Below, one piece after another: positions 29,593-38,767 of a stretch of 64,000 bases of DNA. Numbering within the stretch: position 1 is the stretch's first letter; every line of letters begins with the position of its first letter. The notes beneath the pieces were generated by a model. It had not been told where the DNA came from. It was given only the letters and a program-made list of their open reading frames with translations, and did not search any database. This stretch comes from Massilia sp. UMI-21 (GTDB taxonomy: Bacteria; Pseudomonadota; Gammaproteobacteria; Burkholderiales; Burkholderiaceae_D): NCBI GenBank assembly GCA_015277795.1, contig CP063848.1, positions 3,720,001 to 3,784,000 on the forward strand, written 5' to 3'. The position numbers were made by a program, and so were the translations under genes.

Positions 29593-29820
29593 CTATCGGC
29601 CTGTGCCGGGCGGGATATACCGGTCTCCCAGCGCTACCTTGGCCGCGCGCTGGTCGATGTGCTTGAAAAACGGCCTGCCCGTGCCCTCGGAGATGAAAAA
29701 GAAATACTCGCCATGGGGATTGCGGGCGTAGCGCTGCACCCGCAGCACCGTCCGCATGCTCCGGTCCAGGTATTCGCGCCGCTCGTCGACGATGGTGGCG
29801 GTGCGTCCATCGAAGCACAT
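29593..29820 (-). CDS. Small protein of unknown function downstream of the Nudix gene
   Basis: 75 residues from the only in-frame ATG: MCFDGRTATIVDERREYLDR ... RYARNPHGEYFFFISEGTGRPFFKHIDQRA. No family recognised. The reading frame is open back to the Nudix stop codon (17 further codons, no ATG/GTG/TTG), and it is the same frame as the Nudix gene. It could be a separate gene with an unusual start, or a C-terminal part cut off by a nonsense codon. The ribosome site before the ATG is weak. Confidence 0.45.
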   Translation of the reverse strand: MCFDGRTATIVDERREYLDRSMRTVLRVQRYARNPHGEYFFFISEGTGRPFFKHIDQRAAKVALGDRYIPPGTGR

Positions 29821-29871
29821 GGCCGGATCGGCCGCCTCGACCCTGAGCTGCAGGAATTCCTGCGATGCCTG

Positions 29872-30534
29872 TCAAGGAAGGGTAGGATGGGCGCTGCCCA
29901 GGGCCAGGTCGCGCAGCATGGCCACCAGCGGCGCGTCGTTCGGATTGGCCAGCACCGCCGGCAGCAGCGCGCACGGCACCAGCGATACCGCCTGGCTTTC
30001 CCAGCCCATGTCGGACGGACAGCCGCCCACGCGCCGTCCCAGGTAGTAGCGGGTACGGCTGCGGCTGCGGGTCAGGTCCATCAGGAAGCCGGTCAAGACC
30101 ACGTGCAGGCCGCTTTCTTCGTAGGCCTCGCGGATCGCCGTGGCGCGTAATGGCATGCCCGGATCCGCCGTCCCTTTCGGAAACGTGGCCGGGTAGCCGC
30201 CGAACGCATTCGACGGATGCACCACCCAGACCCGCGCGTCGCTTTCCACGATGACGACACCTGCCGCCACCCGCTTGTCCGGCGCCGGCACGAAGCGGGG
30301 CTCGGCGAAGACCTCCTCCCGCCCCGCCAGCACGGACCAGCCGGCATCGTCCTGCGGCGCGGCGTGCCATACCTGGAAGCCGATGCCGTTCAGGGCGGGC
30401 GGCAGCGCGCCCTGCGGAACGACGGTCGCCACCTGGCCGGGATCGGCCCAGCTGCCGGCTGGCGTGGCCCGGCTCGGGGCATGCAGCGTCACCGGTTCGC
30501 CGCGTTCGTCCTTCTTCGGATGGAGGGAAGTCAT
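29872..30534 (-). CDS. Nudix hydrolase domain protein
   Basis: 220 residues. The Nudix region is at about 85-190 with the core REAYEESGLH. Against the consensus Gx5Ex7REUxEExGU the first Glu is replaced by Met (GTADPGM then PLRATAI then REAYEESGL); the catalytic REUxEE part is intact. The N-terminal 80 residues are not recognisable. Nudix enzymes cleave nucleoside diphosphates linked to another group; the substrate here is unknown. The adjacent small gene shares its frame. Confidence 0.8.
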   Translation of the reverse strand: MTSLHPKKDERGEPVTLHAPSRATPAGSWADPGQVATVVPQGALPPALNGIGFQVWHAAPQDDAGWSVLAGREEVFAEPRFVPAPDKRVAAGVVIVESDARVWVVHPSNAFGGYPATFPKGTADPGMPLRATAIREAYEESGLHVVLTGFLMDLTRSRSRTRYYLGRRVGGCPSDMGWESQAVSLVPCALLPAVLANPNDAPLVAMLRDLALGSAHPTLP

Positions 30535-30715
30535 CTGGTTATTCTACGTCAGCGCGCTTCAAGCCGGCAGCGCGAGCATTCGCTGGATGGGCCAGGTATT
30601 TCCGGCCCGCATTGGCGAGATGAGCCAACAGCACAGCATTGCCAACAGCCTCGCCCCATTGATCCGGCCGACCTTCTGTGACAAGATCGGCTGACCTCCC
30701 TGCCTCGCCAATAAC

Positions 30716-31585
30716 ATGAACAAGACGCCCGGCTCCGCCCCCATCACCCTTGCGCTCGACAATCTCCTGCTCGACACCCGGCCGCGGCAGCTGGGCGGCT
30801 GGCGCCGCGGCGGCGTGGAGTTCCTGTACTTCGGCTTCAAGAATGCGCGCGCCTGCCTGTTCGTGGGCCTGTTCTTCGCCGCCATGATGCTCACCCCGCG
30901 CGCCGGCGTGTTCGGGATTGCGCGCTACGACCTGCTGCTGCTGGTGGCGCTGTGCATCCAGTTGTGGATGCTGCGCTCCGGCCTGGAGACGATGGACGAG
31001 CTCAAGGCGATCTGCCTGTTCCATGCGATCGGTTTCGCGCTCGAGGCCTTCAAGGTGTCGGGCGCGATCCAGTCCTGGGCCTATCCCGACTTCGCCCATA
31101 CCAAGGTGGTGGGCGTGCCGCTGTTCTCGGGCTTCATGTACGCCGCCATCGGCAGCTACATCGTGCAGGCCTGGCGCCTGTTCGACCTGCGCATCCGCCA
31201 CCATCCGCCGCACTGGATGGCCTGGACCATCGCCATCCTGATCTACCTGAACTTCTTCACCCACCATTACATCGGCGACTACCGCTGGTACCTGGCGGCC
31301 TGCGCGCTCGGCCTGTATTCGCGCACCACGGTGGTGTTCCGGCCGCTGGACCGCGACCGCAAGATGCCGTTGCTGCTGTCCTTCGTGCTGATCGGCTTCT
31401 TCATCTGGCTGGCCGAGAACATCGGCACCTTCTGGGGCGTGTGGCGCTACCCGAACCAGCTGGGGGCCTGGTCGGCGGTCCACGTGAGCAAGTGGAGTTC
31501 GTGGTCGCTGCTGGTGATCATGACCTTCACCATCGTCGCCAACCTCAAGCACATCAAGGAAAAGATCCATGTCGCGCGGGCGTAG
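30716..31585 (+). CDS. DUF817 family integral membrane protein
   Basis: 289 residues with about seven or eight hydrophobic segments. Blocks such as GVEFLYFGFKNARACLFVGLFF, FKVSGAIQSWAYPDFAH, YIGDYRWYLA and FFIWLAENIGTFWGVWRYPNQ are what I recognise as DUF817 (YoaT-like). No function has been assigned to the family. The ATG follows the divergent Nudix gene by 181 bp; that gap holds nothing I can name. Confidence 0.82.
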   Translation: MNKTPGSAPITLALDNLLLDTRPRQLGGWRRGGVEFLYFGFKNARACLFVGLFFAAMMLTPRAGVFGIARYDLLLLVALCIQLWMLRSGLETMDELKAICLFHAIGFALEAFKVSGAIQSWAYPDFAHTKVVGVPLFSGFMYAAIGSYIVQAWRLFDLRIRHHPPHWMAWTIAILIYLNFFTHHYIGDYRWYLAACALGLYSRTTVVFRPLDRDRKMPLLLSFVLIGFFIWLAENIGTFWGVWRYPNQLGAWSAVHVSKWSSWSLLVIMTFTIVANLKHIKEKIHVARA

Positions 31586-31618
31586 CATGCCCGTGTCCGC
31601 CATTTCGAAGGAACCGCC

Positions 31619-32167
31619 ATGAAGTCGCCGACCAGTCTCCCGGCCCCGCCCGCGCTCGTGTCCGTGCTCGTTTCCGCGCTCGTGTCCGCGCTCTTGCCGG
31701 CGGCCCTCCTGATGCCGTCACCGGCCCATGCGGCCGGCCACCAGAGCGAACACGCGATTGCCGCCGAGCTCGACCCGCAAGACATGCTGGCCGGGCTCGA
31801 ACGCCAGCGCGCGCAGGCCATCCTGCGGCGCGACATCGCCACCTTGCGCCACCTGATGGACCGCCAGTACCACCATGTCGACAGCCGCGGGCGCGTGCGC
31901 AGCAAGACCGAGTTGCTCACGGCCCTCGAACGCGAGGATTTGCGCTTCCGGTCCTACGACATCGAATCGGCGGAAGTGCAACTGCTCGACGAGGGCGGCG
32001 TGGCGCTGGTCACCGGCACCTTCAGCTCCCTGCAGGCCGGCGCCAGGGCGCGGCCCTTCCGCGGACGCTATGTGCACGTGTGGGTGCGCCAGCCGGACGG
32101 CTGGAAGAATACCTACCATCAGGTGACGGCCATCAGGCCGGCGCAAGGGGCGCGCCGGCGCGACTAG
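31619..32167 (+). CDS. Exported NTF2-like (DUF4440 type) protein
   Basis: 182 residues. A long signal peptide (to about residue 38, ...LLMPSPAHAAG) is followed by an NTF2-like cone fold: LERQRAQAILRRDIATLRHLMDRQYHHVDSRG, then VALVTGTFSS and YVHVWVRQPDGWKNTYHQVT. These resemble DUF4440/SnoaL-like small-molecule-binding domains. No catalytic residues can be assigned. It has a good AAGGAA site and lies 33 bp after the DUF817 gene, so probably in the same transcript. Confidence 0.75.
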   Translation: MKSPTSLPAPPALVSVLVSALVSALLPAALLMPSPAHAAGHQSEHAIAAELDPQDMLAGLERQRAQAILRRDIATLRHLMDRQYHHVDSRGRVRSKTELLTALEREDLRFRSYDIESAEVQLLDEGGVALVTGTFSSLQAGARARPFRGRYVHVWVRQPDGWKNTYHQVTAIRPAQGARRRD

Positions 32168-32182
32168 TGTCGCCACCCGGAT

Positions 32183-34087
32183 TCAAGGCGTAGCGACCTC
32201 TTCCGTAGCCCAGCTGAAGCTGCCGCTGCCGCCGGCGAACAGCAGTTCGGCGCCGCTGGCGTCGCGCAGTCGCGCCTTGATCTCGCGCGGCTGCAGGTTG
32301 CGGGCGCCCTCGTCCTCGGCGGCATCCGGGTCGACGTCCAGGGCGCGCACCGTGATGTCGCCGTCCACCTGCGCGATGGCGACGCTCACCGCGCCGGCGT
32401 GCCGTGCGCGCTGCGCCCCGAGTTTCGCCAGCAGCGCCATGCCGGACTGCTGTTCGGCTTCGATGTCCTTGATCGCCTGCGTCAGCGCGGCCATCTGCTT
32501 GAGCGCCGGCGCGACCGCCTCGGCCAGCTTCCTGAAGGCCGGCTGCTGCTCCGGCGTGAGCACCAGCTCTCCCTTGCGCACCCGCCCTGCCAGCCGGACG
32601 TAGCTGGCCACCTCCGGCTGGGCCGTCAGCGCGCCCATCGCCGCGCGCCGCTGCTGCGCCAGCTGGCCGAACTGGCCCACCCGCGCGCGGATCATGCCGA
32701 TCGCCTCGTCGATGCGGCGGCAGTCGGGGCGCAGCACGAATACGCGCATCTCGCTGTGCCCGCGCGGCGCGGCGCGCTCGATGGCTACCCGCTTGGCGGC
32801 GATCGCGCAGCCCTCGGCCTGGCCGGCTTCGACGATGTCGGCGACGATCTCGCAATTGACCGCCTCCACCACCGTGACCTTGGTCCCCGAGATGCTGCAG
32901 TTTTCGGCGCGCTGCAGGCTGACCTCGCCGTTCGCGCTGTGGATGGTGGCGCCGGACGCCATCCCCATGACGACGATCGCGCCGTCGGCGTTGCGCGCAC
33001 TGCCGCCGATCAGGTTGCGGTTCAGGAGCACCGTGCCGCCGCGCGAGACCACGTTGCCGAACACGTCGGCATGCACCGTGATGCTCTCGCCCTCGACCAC
33101 CCGGTTTTCCTGGACTTCGCCGAATTCCTCGTAGTCGCCTTCCAGCTGCAGATTGCCGGTGGTCCTGGCGCTGACCCCATCGTGGCTGACGATCTTGTCG
33201 CCCACCGAGAGCCGGCTGCCCTCCACGTTGAGAAAGCCGTCCTGCAACGCCACCACGAACTCGCCCTCCGCGACGCGATCGACGCCCGTGCCCGGACCGC
33301 TCCATTCGCCAAGTTCGAGGTCGGCCGGCATCTCGGGCGCGAGCGCGATGCCCGACAGGTCGAAACCGGGCTCGCCCTGCACACGCGGGAGTTTCTGCAG
33401 CAGGCGCGTGCCGCGCTGGACCTGGGGGAAGCGGTTCTGGAAGCTCATCAGGTCGAGCCTGCCGTTGGCGAGCTGGCGCGGCGCATCGCTGCGGTGCAGG
33501 TCGCTCGATACCTCGACCACGCGCGCATCCTGCCCCGGGTGCGGCGGCAGGCGGCGCGCCACCACCACGCGCCCGGCCGCGCCGCCGGCGATCGCGTCCA
33601 GCACCGCCGCGACATCGATGCCGAAGCGGATGCCCTTGGTCCACATGTCGGCGATGAATTCATCGATGTCGAGCCGGACCGGCTGCTCGACGCCGTCGGC
33701 GTCGGGCAGGAACAGCGGCTCGAAATAATACTCGGCTTGCCCGTCAGCGATCTTCACCGCCCGGTAGAGCGCACGGCGGCGCGGATCGAAAGGACGGATG
33801 TCGTCGGCCAGGCGCACGACCGTTTCGCCGCGCGGGTTGCGCGGCAGGTCCGGCCCGTGACCGAACAGCGCCTTGATCAGGACCGGATAATCGAGGCCGG
33901 CGAAGTACTGGTTGCGCAGCAGCACGCTCTCGACCGCCGCCAGCAAGGCCGGTCCGAGCGCGCCCGGATCGGCATGCACGCCATCGGCCTGGCGGCTGAT
34001 GCAGGATGCAATGCCAGGCAGGGGACCGGCGGGGGCATGGCGCGCCGCGGGCGCGGCCGCCGCGCTGGGGACGACGAAGTTGGACAA
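32183..34087 (-). CDS. DUF342/FapA domain protein
   Basis: 634 residues. The central part (about 200-420) is a regular beta-helix with blocks such as VSVGDKIVSHDGVSARTTGNL, YEEFGEVQENRVVEGESITVH and CSISGTKVTVVEAVNCEIVAD, typical of the FapA/DUF342 flagellar-assembly-like family. A helical C-terminal part follows (residues about 470-560). The start codon is TTG (34087-34085) with GGAGCG before it; no ATG gives the same N-terminus. The family is tied to flagellar or surface-polymer control, but no flagellar genes are in view. It is convergent with the NTF2-like gene, 15 bp apart. Confidence 0.8.
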   Translation of the reverse strand: MSNFVVPSAAAAPAARHAPAGPLPGIASCISRQADGVHADPGALGPALLAAVESVLLRNQYFAGLDYPVLIKALFGHGPDLPRNPRGETVVRLADDIRPFDPRRRALYRAVKIADGQAEYYFEPLFLPDADGVEQPVRLDIDEFIADMWTKGIRFGIDVAAVLDAIAGGAAGRVVVARRLPPHPGQDARVVEVSSDLHRSDAPRQLANGRLDLMSFQNRFPQVQRGTRLLQKLPRVQGEPGFDLSGIALAPEMPADLELGEWSGPGTGVDRVAEGEFVVALQDGFLNVEGSRLSVGDKIVSHDGVSARTTGNLQLEGDYEEFGEVQENRVVEGESITVHADVFGNVVSRGGTVLLNRNLIGGSARNADGAIVVMGMASGATIHSANGEVSLQRAENCSISGTKVTVVEAVNCEIVADIVEAGQAEGCAIAAKRVAIERAAPRGHSEMRVFVLRPDCRRIDEAIGMIRARVGQFGQLAQQRRAAMGALTAQPEVASYVRLAGRVRKGELVLTPEQQPAFRKLAEAVAPALKQMAALTQAIKDIEAEQQSGMALLAKLGAQRARHAGAVSVAIAQVDGDITVRALDVDPDAAEDEGARNLQPREIKARLRDASGAELLFAGGSGSFSWATEEVATP

Positions 34088-34216
34088 GGCACACGCTCCG
34101 ATCTGCTCAGGTGGGCATCAAGATAGCATGTTAACCAACACAAATAAACGTATGGCAATAAATACCAGGGAGAATTGCGCCGCCGGTGTCCGCGATGAAG
34201 CAGCCCCCCAACGACA

Positions 34217-34240
34217 ACGGCGCCCGCAGGCGCCGTTGGT
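34217..34240. terminator. Strong hairpin between the FapA-like and Arg-rich genes
   Basis: AACGGCGCC and GGCGCCGTT pair around a short loop (CGCA region). The hairpin lies just past the stop of the reverse-strand gene at 34263 and has no T-run on either side. It may be a Rho-assisted end or a transcript stabiliser. Confidence 0.4.
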
Positions 34241-34262
34241 GATGTGCCGGCCGGCCGCCGTG

Positions 34263-34655
34263 TCAGCGGCGGCGCGCGTTCGGGTACAGGTCCATGCCGG
34301 CTTCGTTGATCTGGCGGCGCAGGTCGCGGCGCTCGTCGGGCGTCATGCGGCCGCTGCGGCGCGGATCGTCGCGCTGCTGCGCGCGCACCTGCTCTTCCAG
34401 GTCGCGGCGCCGGGCGTCTTCGCGCATCTGCATCTCATAGGCGCGCTGCTCGTCGCGCGCATCCTGCGCACGGGTATCGAAACGCTGCTGCTGCAACTCT
34501 TCGCGGCGCGGGCTGCGATCCTGTCCGGCGGCGACGGCGGCCGCGCCGGTGCAGGCCAGGACGCAGGCGAGCACGCCGTGCCTGAACACACGCGCCATCC
34601 GGTCGCCGCTTGCAGTTGCAACTCCTGCCTGGGTTTTCGTATTCACGTTGTTCAT
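34263..34655 (-). CDS. Exported Arg/Gln-rich protein of unknown function
   Basis: 130 residues. A hydrophobic export segment (MARVFRHGVLACVLACTGAAAVAAG, residues 20-44) is followed by a highly charged helical tail rich in Arg, Asp, Glu and Gln, ending DLRRQINEAGMDLYPNARRR. The first ATG (34655) has an AAGAGG site; the internal Met20 would give a classical signal peptide and is an alternative start. No enzyme motif is seen. It is divergent from the OmpR-type regulator across 199 bp, so it may be a target of that system. Confidence 0.65.
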   Translation of the reverse strand: MNNVNTKTQAGVATASGDRMARVFRHGVLACVLACTGAAAVAAGQDRSPRREELQQQRFDTRAQDARDEQRAYEMQMREDARRRDLEEQVRAQQRDDPRRSGRMTPDERRDLRRQINEAGMDLYPNARRR

Positions 34656-34854
34656 GTTGTGCCTCTTCCGCGATGCCATATAAACAGATAAGCTGTGATT
34701 TCCACTTGCCGCCAGTGTATGTGCATACCGTCCGAGGTGTAAGCCAGATTGGGTAAAGTTTGTAACACAATGTAATGGCTGAGCCATAAGGACGAGATGT
34801 CCGCGCGATAAGACGTTACCATAGCGACATGCTTCTGACAATTCTGGATTCCAT

Positions 34855-35637
34855 ATGAACGCATCGACGAACAATACGGGCAGCAGCCCGACCACCGGCG
34901 CCGCCGGCAACCAGGCCGGCCACTCCGCCAGGATCATGGTGGTGGACGACGACGTCCGCCTGCGCGACCTGCTGCGCCGCTACCTCACCGAGCAGGGCTT
35001 CCAGGTGGTCACCGCGGAAAGCGCGCCGGCCATGAACAAGCTGTGGCTGCGCGAGCGCTACGACCTGCTGGTGCTGGACCTCATGCTGCCCGGCGAGGAC
35101 GGCCTGTCGATCTGCCGCCGCCTGCGCGGCGCGGGCGACCAGACCCCGATCATCATGCTCACCGCCAAGGGCGAGGACGTCGATCGCATCGTCGGCCTCG
35201 AAATGGGCGCCGACGACTACCTGCCCAAGCCCTTCAACCCGCGCGAGCTGGTGGCCCGCATCGGGGCGGTCCTGCGCCGCAAGGGGCCGGACGAGATCCC
35301 GGGCGCCCCGAGCGAAACCCCGCAGACCTTCGAGTTCGGCGACTTCGTGCTCGACCTGGGCACCCGCACCCTCAAGAAGAACGGCGAGACCGTGCCCCTG
35401 ACCACCGGCGAATTCTCGGTGCTGAAGGTGTTCGCCCGCCACGCACGCCAGCCGCTGTCGCGCGAGAAGCTGATGGAGCTCGCGCGCGGACGCGAATACG
35501 AAGTCTTCGACCGCTCGCTGGACGTGCAGATCTCGCGCCTGCGCAAGCTGATCGAGCCCGACCCTTCCAGTCCCCTGTACATCCAGACCGTGTGGGGCCT
35601 GGGCTACGTGTTCATCCCGGAAGGACAGCCGCGCTAG
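34855..35637 (+). CDS. ompR: OmpR-family response regulator
   Basis: 260 residues. The receiver domain has Asp31-Asp33, phospho-acceptor Asp75 in LLVLDLMLPGEDG and Lys125 in YLPKPF. The C-terminal winged helix ends with SLDVQISRLRKLIEPDPSSPLYIQTVWGLGYVF. The extra N-terminal 22 residues are low-complexity. It is followed immediately by its sensor kinase (the TAG overlaps a GTG). Sequence and layout are close to OmpR/EnvZ; the regulon here is unknown, with the neighbouring exported gene and the third downstream gene as candidates. Confidence 0.92.
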   Translation: MNASTNNTGSSPTTGAAGNQAGHSARIMVVDDDVRLRDLLRRYLTEQGFQVVTAESAPAMNKLWLRERYDLLVLDLMLPGEDGLSICRRLRGAGDQTPIIMLTAKGEDVDRIVGLEMGADDYLPKPFNPRELVARIGAVLRRKGPDEIPGAPSETPQTFEFGDFVLDLGTRTLKKNGETVPLTTGEFSVLKVFARHARQPLSREKLMELARGREYEVFDRSLDVQISRLRKLIEPDPSSPLYIQTVWGLGYVFIPEGQPR

Positions 35638-35648
35638 TGTTCGCTCCG

Positions 35649-37022
35649 ATGTTCGCACCGCTTTCGGCGGCGCGCCGCGCCGCCCGCTTTGCCTGGTACC
35701 GGAGCGGCCTGTTCTGGCGGACCTTCCTGCTGATGTCCTTGCTGACCGCCGCCTCGATCGGTTCGTGGATCGGCATGATCAGCGTGTTCCAGCGCGGTCC
35801 CCAGATCCAGCAGACCGCCGAAACGGTCAACTCGATGGTGACCCTGACCCGGGCCGCCCTGATCCACTCCGCTCCGGACCAGCGCCGCGAACTGCTGTTC
35901 GAACTGGTGTCGAACGAAGGCATCCGCATCCTCACGCTGAACGACGACGACCTGGTCGAGCCGCCGCCCAACAATCCCCTGATGCCGGAGATCGCCGCCA
36001 TCGTGCGCGCACGTCTCGGCCAGGAGACCCGTTTTTCCAGCGGCGTGAACGGGGTGCCGGGCTTCTACATCAGCTTCAATATCGACGGCGACGAATACTG
36101 GCTGATGCTCGAGCGCGAGCGCCTGGCCGGCCTGACGGGCAAGCAGTGGCTCGGCTGGGCGGCGCTGGTGGGCCTGCTGTCCCTGATCGGCGCCGCCTTC
36201 ATCTCTTCGCTGGTCAACCGCCCGCTGGCGCGACTGACGGCGGCCGCGCGCGCCATCGCCAAGGGCGAGCGCCCGAGCCCGCTGCCCGAGAAGGGCTCGC
36301 AGGAGATCATCGAGGCCAACCGCAGCTTCAACCAGATGGTGGAAGACCTGGCCCAGGTCGAGAAGGACCGTGCGGTGATCCTGGCCGGCATCTCGCACGA
36401 CCTGCGCACGCCGCTGGCGCGCATGCAGCTCGAGGTCGAGATGGCCAGCCTGCCGGCGGACGCGCGCGAAGGCATGCAGTCGGACATCAACCAGATGGAC
36501 GCGATCATCGGTCAGTTCCTCGACTTCGCCAAGCCGACCGACGCCGCCACCTTCGTCGCGGTGAACCTGTCCGAGATGCTGGCCGAGGTCGGCCGCGAGG
36601 CCGGCCGCATCCGCGACCTGCGGGTGCAGGTCGACCTGATGCCCGGCGTGCACGTGATGGGCAACGCCACCGACCTGCGGCGCGTGCTCAACAACATCAT
36701 CGAGAACGCCCGCAAGTACGGCAAGACGCCGGGCCAGGACTTCACCGAGATCGCGCTCGTCTTGCGCGTAAAGGCGACGGGGCACGGACGGCGCGCCTTG
36801 ATCGAGATCTGTGACCACGGCGTGGGCGTGCCGCAAGACCAGATCAACCAGCTGCTGAAACCCTTCACGCGCCTGGACAGCGCGCGCGGCCAGGCCAACG
36901 GCGCCGGCCTGGGACTGGCCATCGTCGAGCGCGTGCTCACCCGCCACAACGCCGAGCTCACGGTAAGCAACCGCGCAGGCGGCGGCCTGCTGCTGCAACT
37001 GGCGCTGCCGCTGGCGGGATAG
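35649..37022 (+). CDS. envZ: EnvZ-like sensor histidine kinase
   Basis: 457 residues from ATG 35649. There are membrane segments at about 22-46 and 168-188 with a periplasmic loop between, then HAMP, the HisKA box GISHDLRTPLARMQLEVEM with His250, and the ATPase domain with NNIIENARKYG and GAGLGLAIVERVL. It phosphorylates the OmpR-type regulator encoded just upstream. An in-frame GTG at 35637 overlaps the regulator stop and would add four residues. The kinase and regulator are clearly co-translated. Confidence 0.9.
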   Translation: MFAPLSAARRAARFAWYRSGLFWRTFLLMSLLTAASIGSWIGMISVFQRGPQIQQTAETVNSMVTLTRAALIHSAPDQRRELLFELVSNEGIRILTLNDDDLVEPPPNNPLMPEIAAIVRARLGQETRFSSGVNGVPGFYISFNIDGDEYWLMLERERLAGLTGKQWLGWAALVGLLSLIGAAFISSLVNRPLARLTAAARAIAKGERPSPLPEKGSQEIIEANRSFNQMVEDLAQVEKDRAVILAGISHDLRTPLARMQLEVEMASLPADAREGMQSDINQMDAIIGQFLDFAKPTDAATFVAVNLSEMLAEVGREAGRIRDLRVQVDLMPGVHVMGNATDLRRVLNNIIENARKYGKTPGQDFTEIALVLRVKATGHGRRALIEICDHGVGVPQDQINQLLKPFTRLDSARGQANGAGLGLAIVERVLTRHNAELTVSNRAGGGLLLQLALPLAG

Positions 37023-37029
37023 GCGGCAC

Positions 37030-38736
37030 GTGGGTCAGCTCCTGGCCGCCCTGCTCCGTGGCCTCGGCCGCAACCTGCTGGTGTTCGCGGGCATCGTGCT
37101 GGTCCTCGCCTCCGGGCACTGGCTGCACGACGAATGGGCTGGCGTCCAGCGCATCGTCGGCGAACTCCCCGCGCTGCGCCAGGCGCAGGCCGGGTTCGAT
37201 GGGCGCCGCGCCGTGCTGGCGCGCGACGCGCAGGACGAAGCGCGCCGTCTGTCCGGCGCCGGCCTGGCGCAACTCGACGCCCGGATCGACACCCTCGACG
37301 ACGAAATCGCCGCCTTGCGGCGCGAGCAGGAGCGCGCGCCGGTGCTGGGCGCGGCGCTCGCCGGCCGCGAGGCGCTGGCGCAGCAGCTCGCACGCGCGGC
37401 CATGCGCGACCTGGCGCTCGAACTGCGGCGCCAGCAGAAGGCGCATTTGCTGGTCCTGCGCGCGCGCGTCGATGCGCTCGTCAACCGGCAGGCCGCGCGC
37501 GCCAGGCTGGAACAGTTGCGGCGCGCGCACGTCGCCATCTACGCGCAGCTGCAGGAGGCGCTGGCGCGGCGCGCCCGGGCCGAGGCGGCGGCGGGCGCCT
37601 GGGGCAAGCTGTTCTTCACCGGCGCCTACCGCGAGTTGCGGGCGCTGGACGCACAGGTGCAGCAGCTATTGGCCAGGAACGAGGCGGCACACCGCGCCTA
37701 CCTGGCGCAGCGCACGCTGGTGAACGGGCTGCCTTCGGTGGCGGCGCCGGCCACCTTCCGGCTCGACCAGCGAGCCCTGGATGCGGCCGGCGCGCCGCTG
37801 CGCGCGCGGCTGCTGCAGGTCGAGCAGCTGGCGGGAAGCAGCGGCGCCTGGCGGGCCTACGGGGCGGTACGGCCGCTGTTGCTGCCGGCCCTGGCGCTGC
37901 TGGTCGCGTGGTGGCTGGCGCCGGCGGCCATCCGCACCGTGTTCTATGTGGTACTGGCGCCGCTGGCGGCGCGCCGGCCGCCGATCGTGATCGACGCCGC
38001 CGGGCCGGAGGCCCGGCATCCCTCCCCTGCGGTCGCGCTGGCTTCGCGTGTCTCGCAAGGCCTGCGCCTGGCGCCGGGCGACGAACTGCTGATCCGTCCC
38101 GACTACTGCCAGAGCCAGCCTGCCGGCGTCGGCGTCTCGACCCGGCTGCTGTTCGACTGGCGGCGCCCCCTGAGCAGCCTGGCCGCGCGCTTGTGGATGC
38201 TCAAGCGCCTGCGCGCCAGCACACCCGCCGAACTGGTGCTGTCGTCGGTGGCCGACCCGCTCGACGAACTCGCGCTGCTGGAACTGGCGCCGGGCCAGGC
38301 TTTCGTGCTCCAGCCGCGCGCCCTGGTCGGCATGCTGCACCGTAGCGGAGAGCGGCCCGCCATTCGCAGTCACTGGCGCCTGGGAACGCTGCACGCCTGG
38401 CTCACCCTGCAGTTGCGCTACCTGGCCTTCGAGGGCCCGGCGACGCTGGTGCTCAGGGGCTGCCGCGGCGTGCGCATGGAGCAGGCGGGCGACGGGCGCA
38501 GCATCAGCCAGGATGCGACCCTCGGGTTCAGCGCGCAGGCCCGCTACCGGACCGTGCGCGCCGAGCCTTTCCTGCCCTACCTGATGGGCAGGCAGGCGCT
38601 GTTCCACGACAGCTTCGCCGGGCAGGACGCCTGCTTCCTGTACGAGGAAGTGCCGCGCACGGCGCGGGCTGGCCGGCGCGCCAGCAATCCCCTCGAGGTG
38701 CTGCTCGACGCCGGGCTGAAAGCCTTCGGCATTTGA
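37030..38736 (+). CDS. Membrane protein with long coiled coil, third gene of the OmpR/EnvZ operon
   Basis: 568 residues, GTG start 7 bp after the kinase. An N-terminal membrane helix (10-28) is followed by an Ala/Arg/Leu-rich coiled coil of about 200 residues, a second hydrophobic region at about 280-315 (AVRPLLLPALALLVAWWLAP) and a C-terminal beta-rich domain of about 230 residues ending EPFLPYLMGRQALFHDSFAGQDACFLYEE. I do not recognise a named family; the C-terminal part vaguely resembles AIM24-like beta proteins. Co-transcription with the two-component pair suggests an envelope role. Confidence 0.7.
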   Translation: MGQLLAALLRGLGRNLLVFAGIVLVLASGHWLHDEWAGVQRIVGELPALRQAQAGFDGRRAVLARDAQDEARRLSGAGLAQLDARIDTLDDEIAALRREQERAPVLGAALAGREALAQQLARAAMRDLALELRRQQKAHLLVLRARVDALVNRQAARARLEQLRRAHVAIYAQLQEALARRARAEAAAGAWGKLFFTGAYRELRALDAQVQQLLARNEAAHRAYLAQRTLVNGLPSVAAPATFRLDQRALDAAGAPLRARLLQVEQLAGSSGAWRAYGAVRPLLLPALALLVAWWLAPAAIRTVFYVVLAPLAARRPPIVIDAAGPEARHPSPAVALASRVSQGLRLAPGDELLIRPDYCQSQPAGVGVSTRLLFDWRRPLSSLAARLWMLKRLRASTPAELVLSSVADPLDELALLELAPGQAFVLQPRALVGMLHRSGERPAIRSHWRLGTLHAWLTLQLRYLAFEGPATLVLRGCRGVRMEQAGDGRSISQDATLGFSAQARYRTVRAEPFLPYLMGRQALFHDSFAGQDACFLYEEVPRTARAGRRASNPLEVLLDAGLKAFGI

Positions 38737-38767
38737 CCAGGCGCCCGGCATTGGCCGGTGGCCGCCG

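Noticed and set aside
34217..34240. Canonical Rho-independent terminator
   Set aside because: The hairpin is strong but there is no T-run on either strand, so it is reported only as a hairpin with low confidence.
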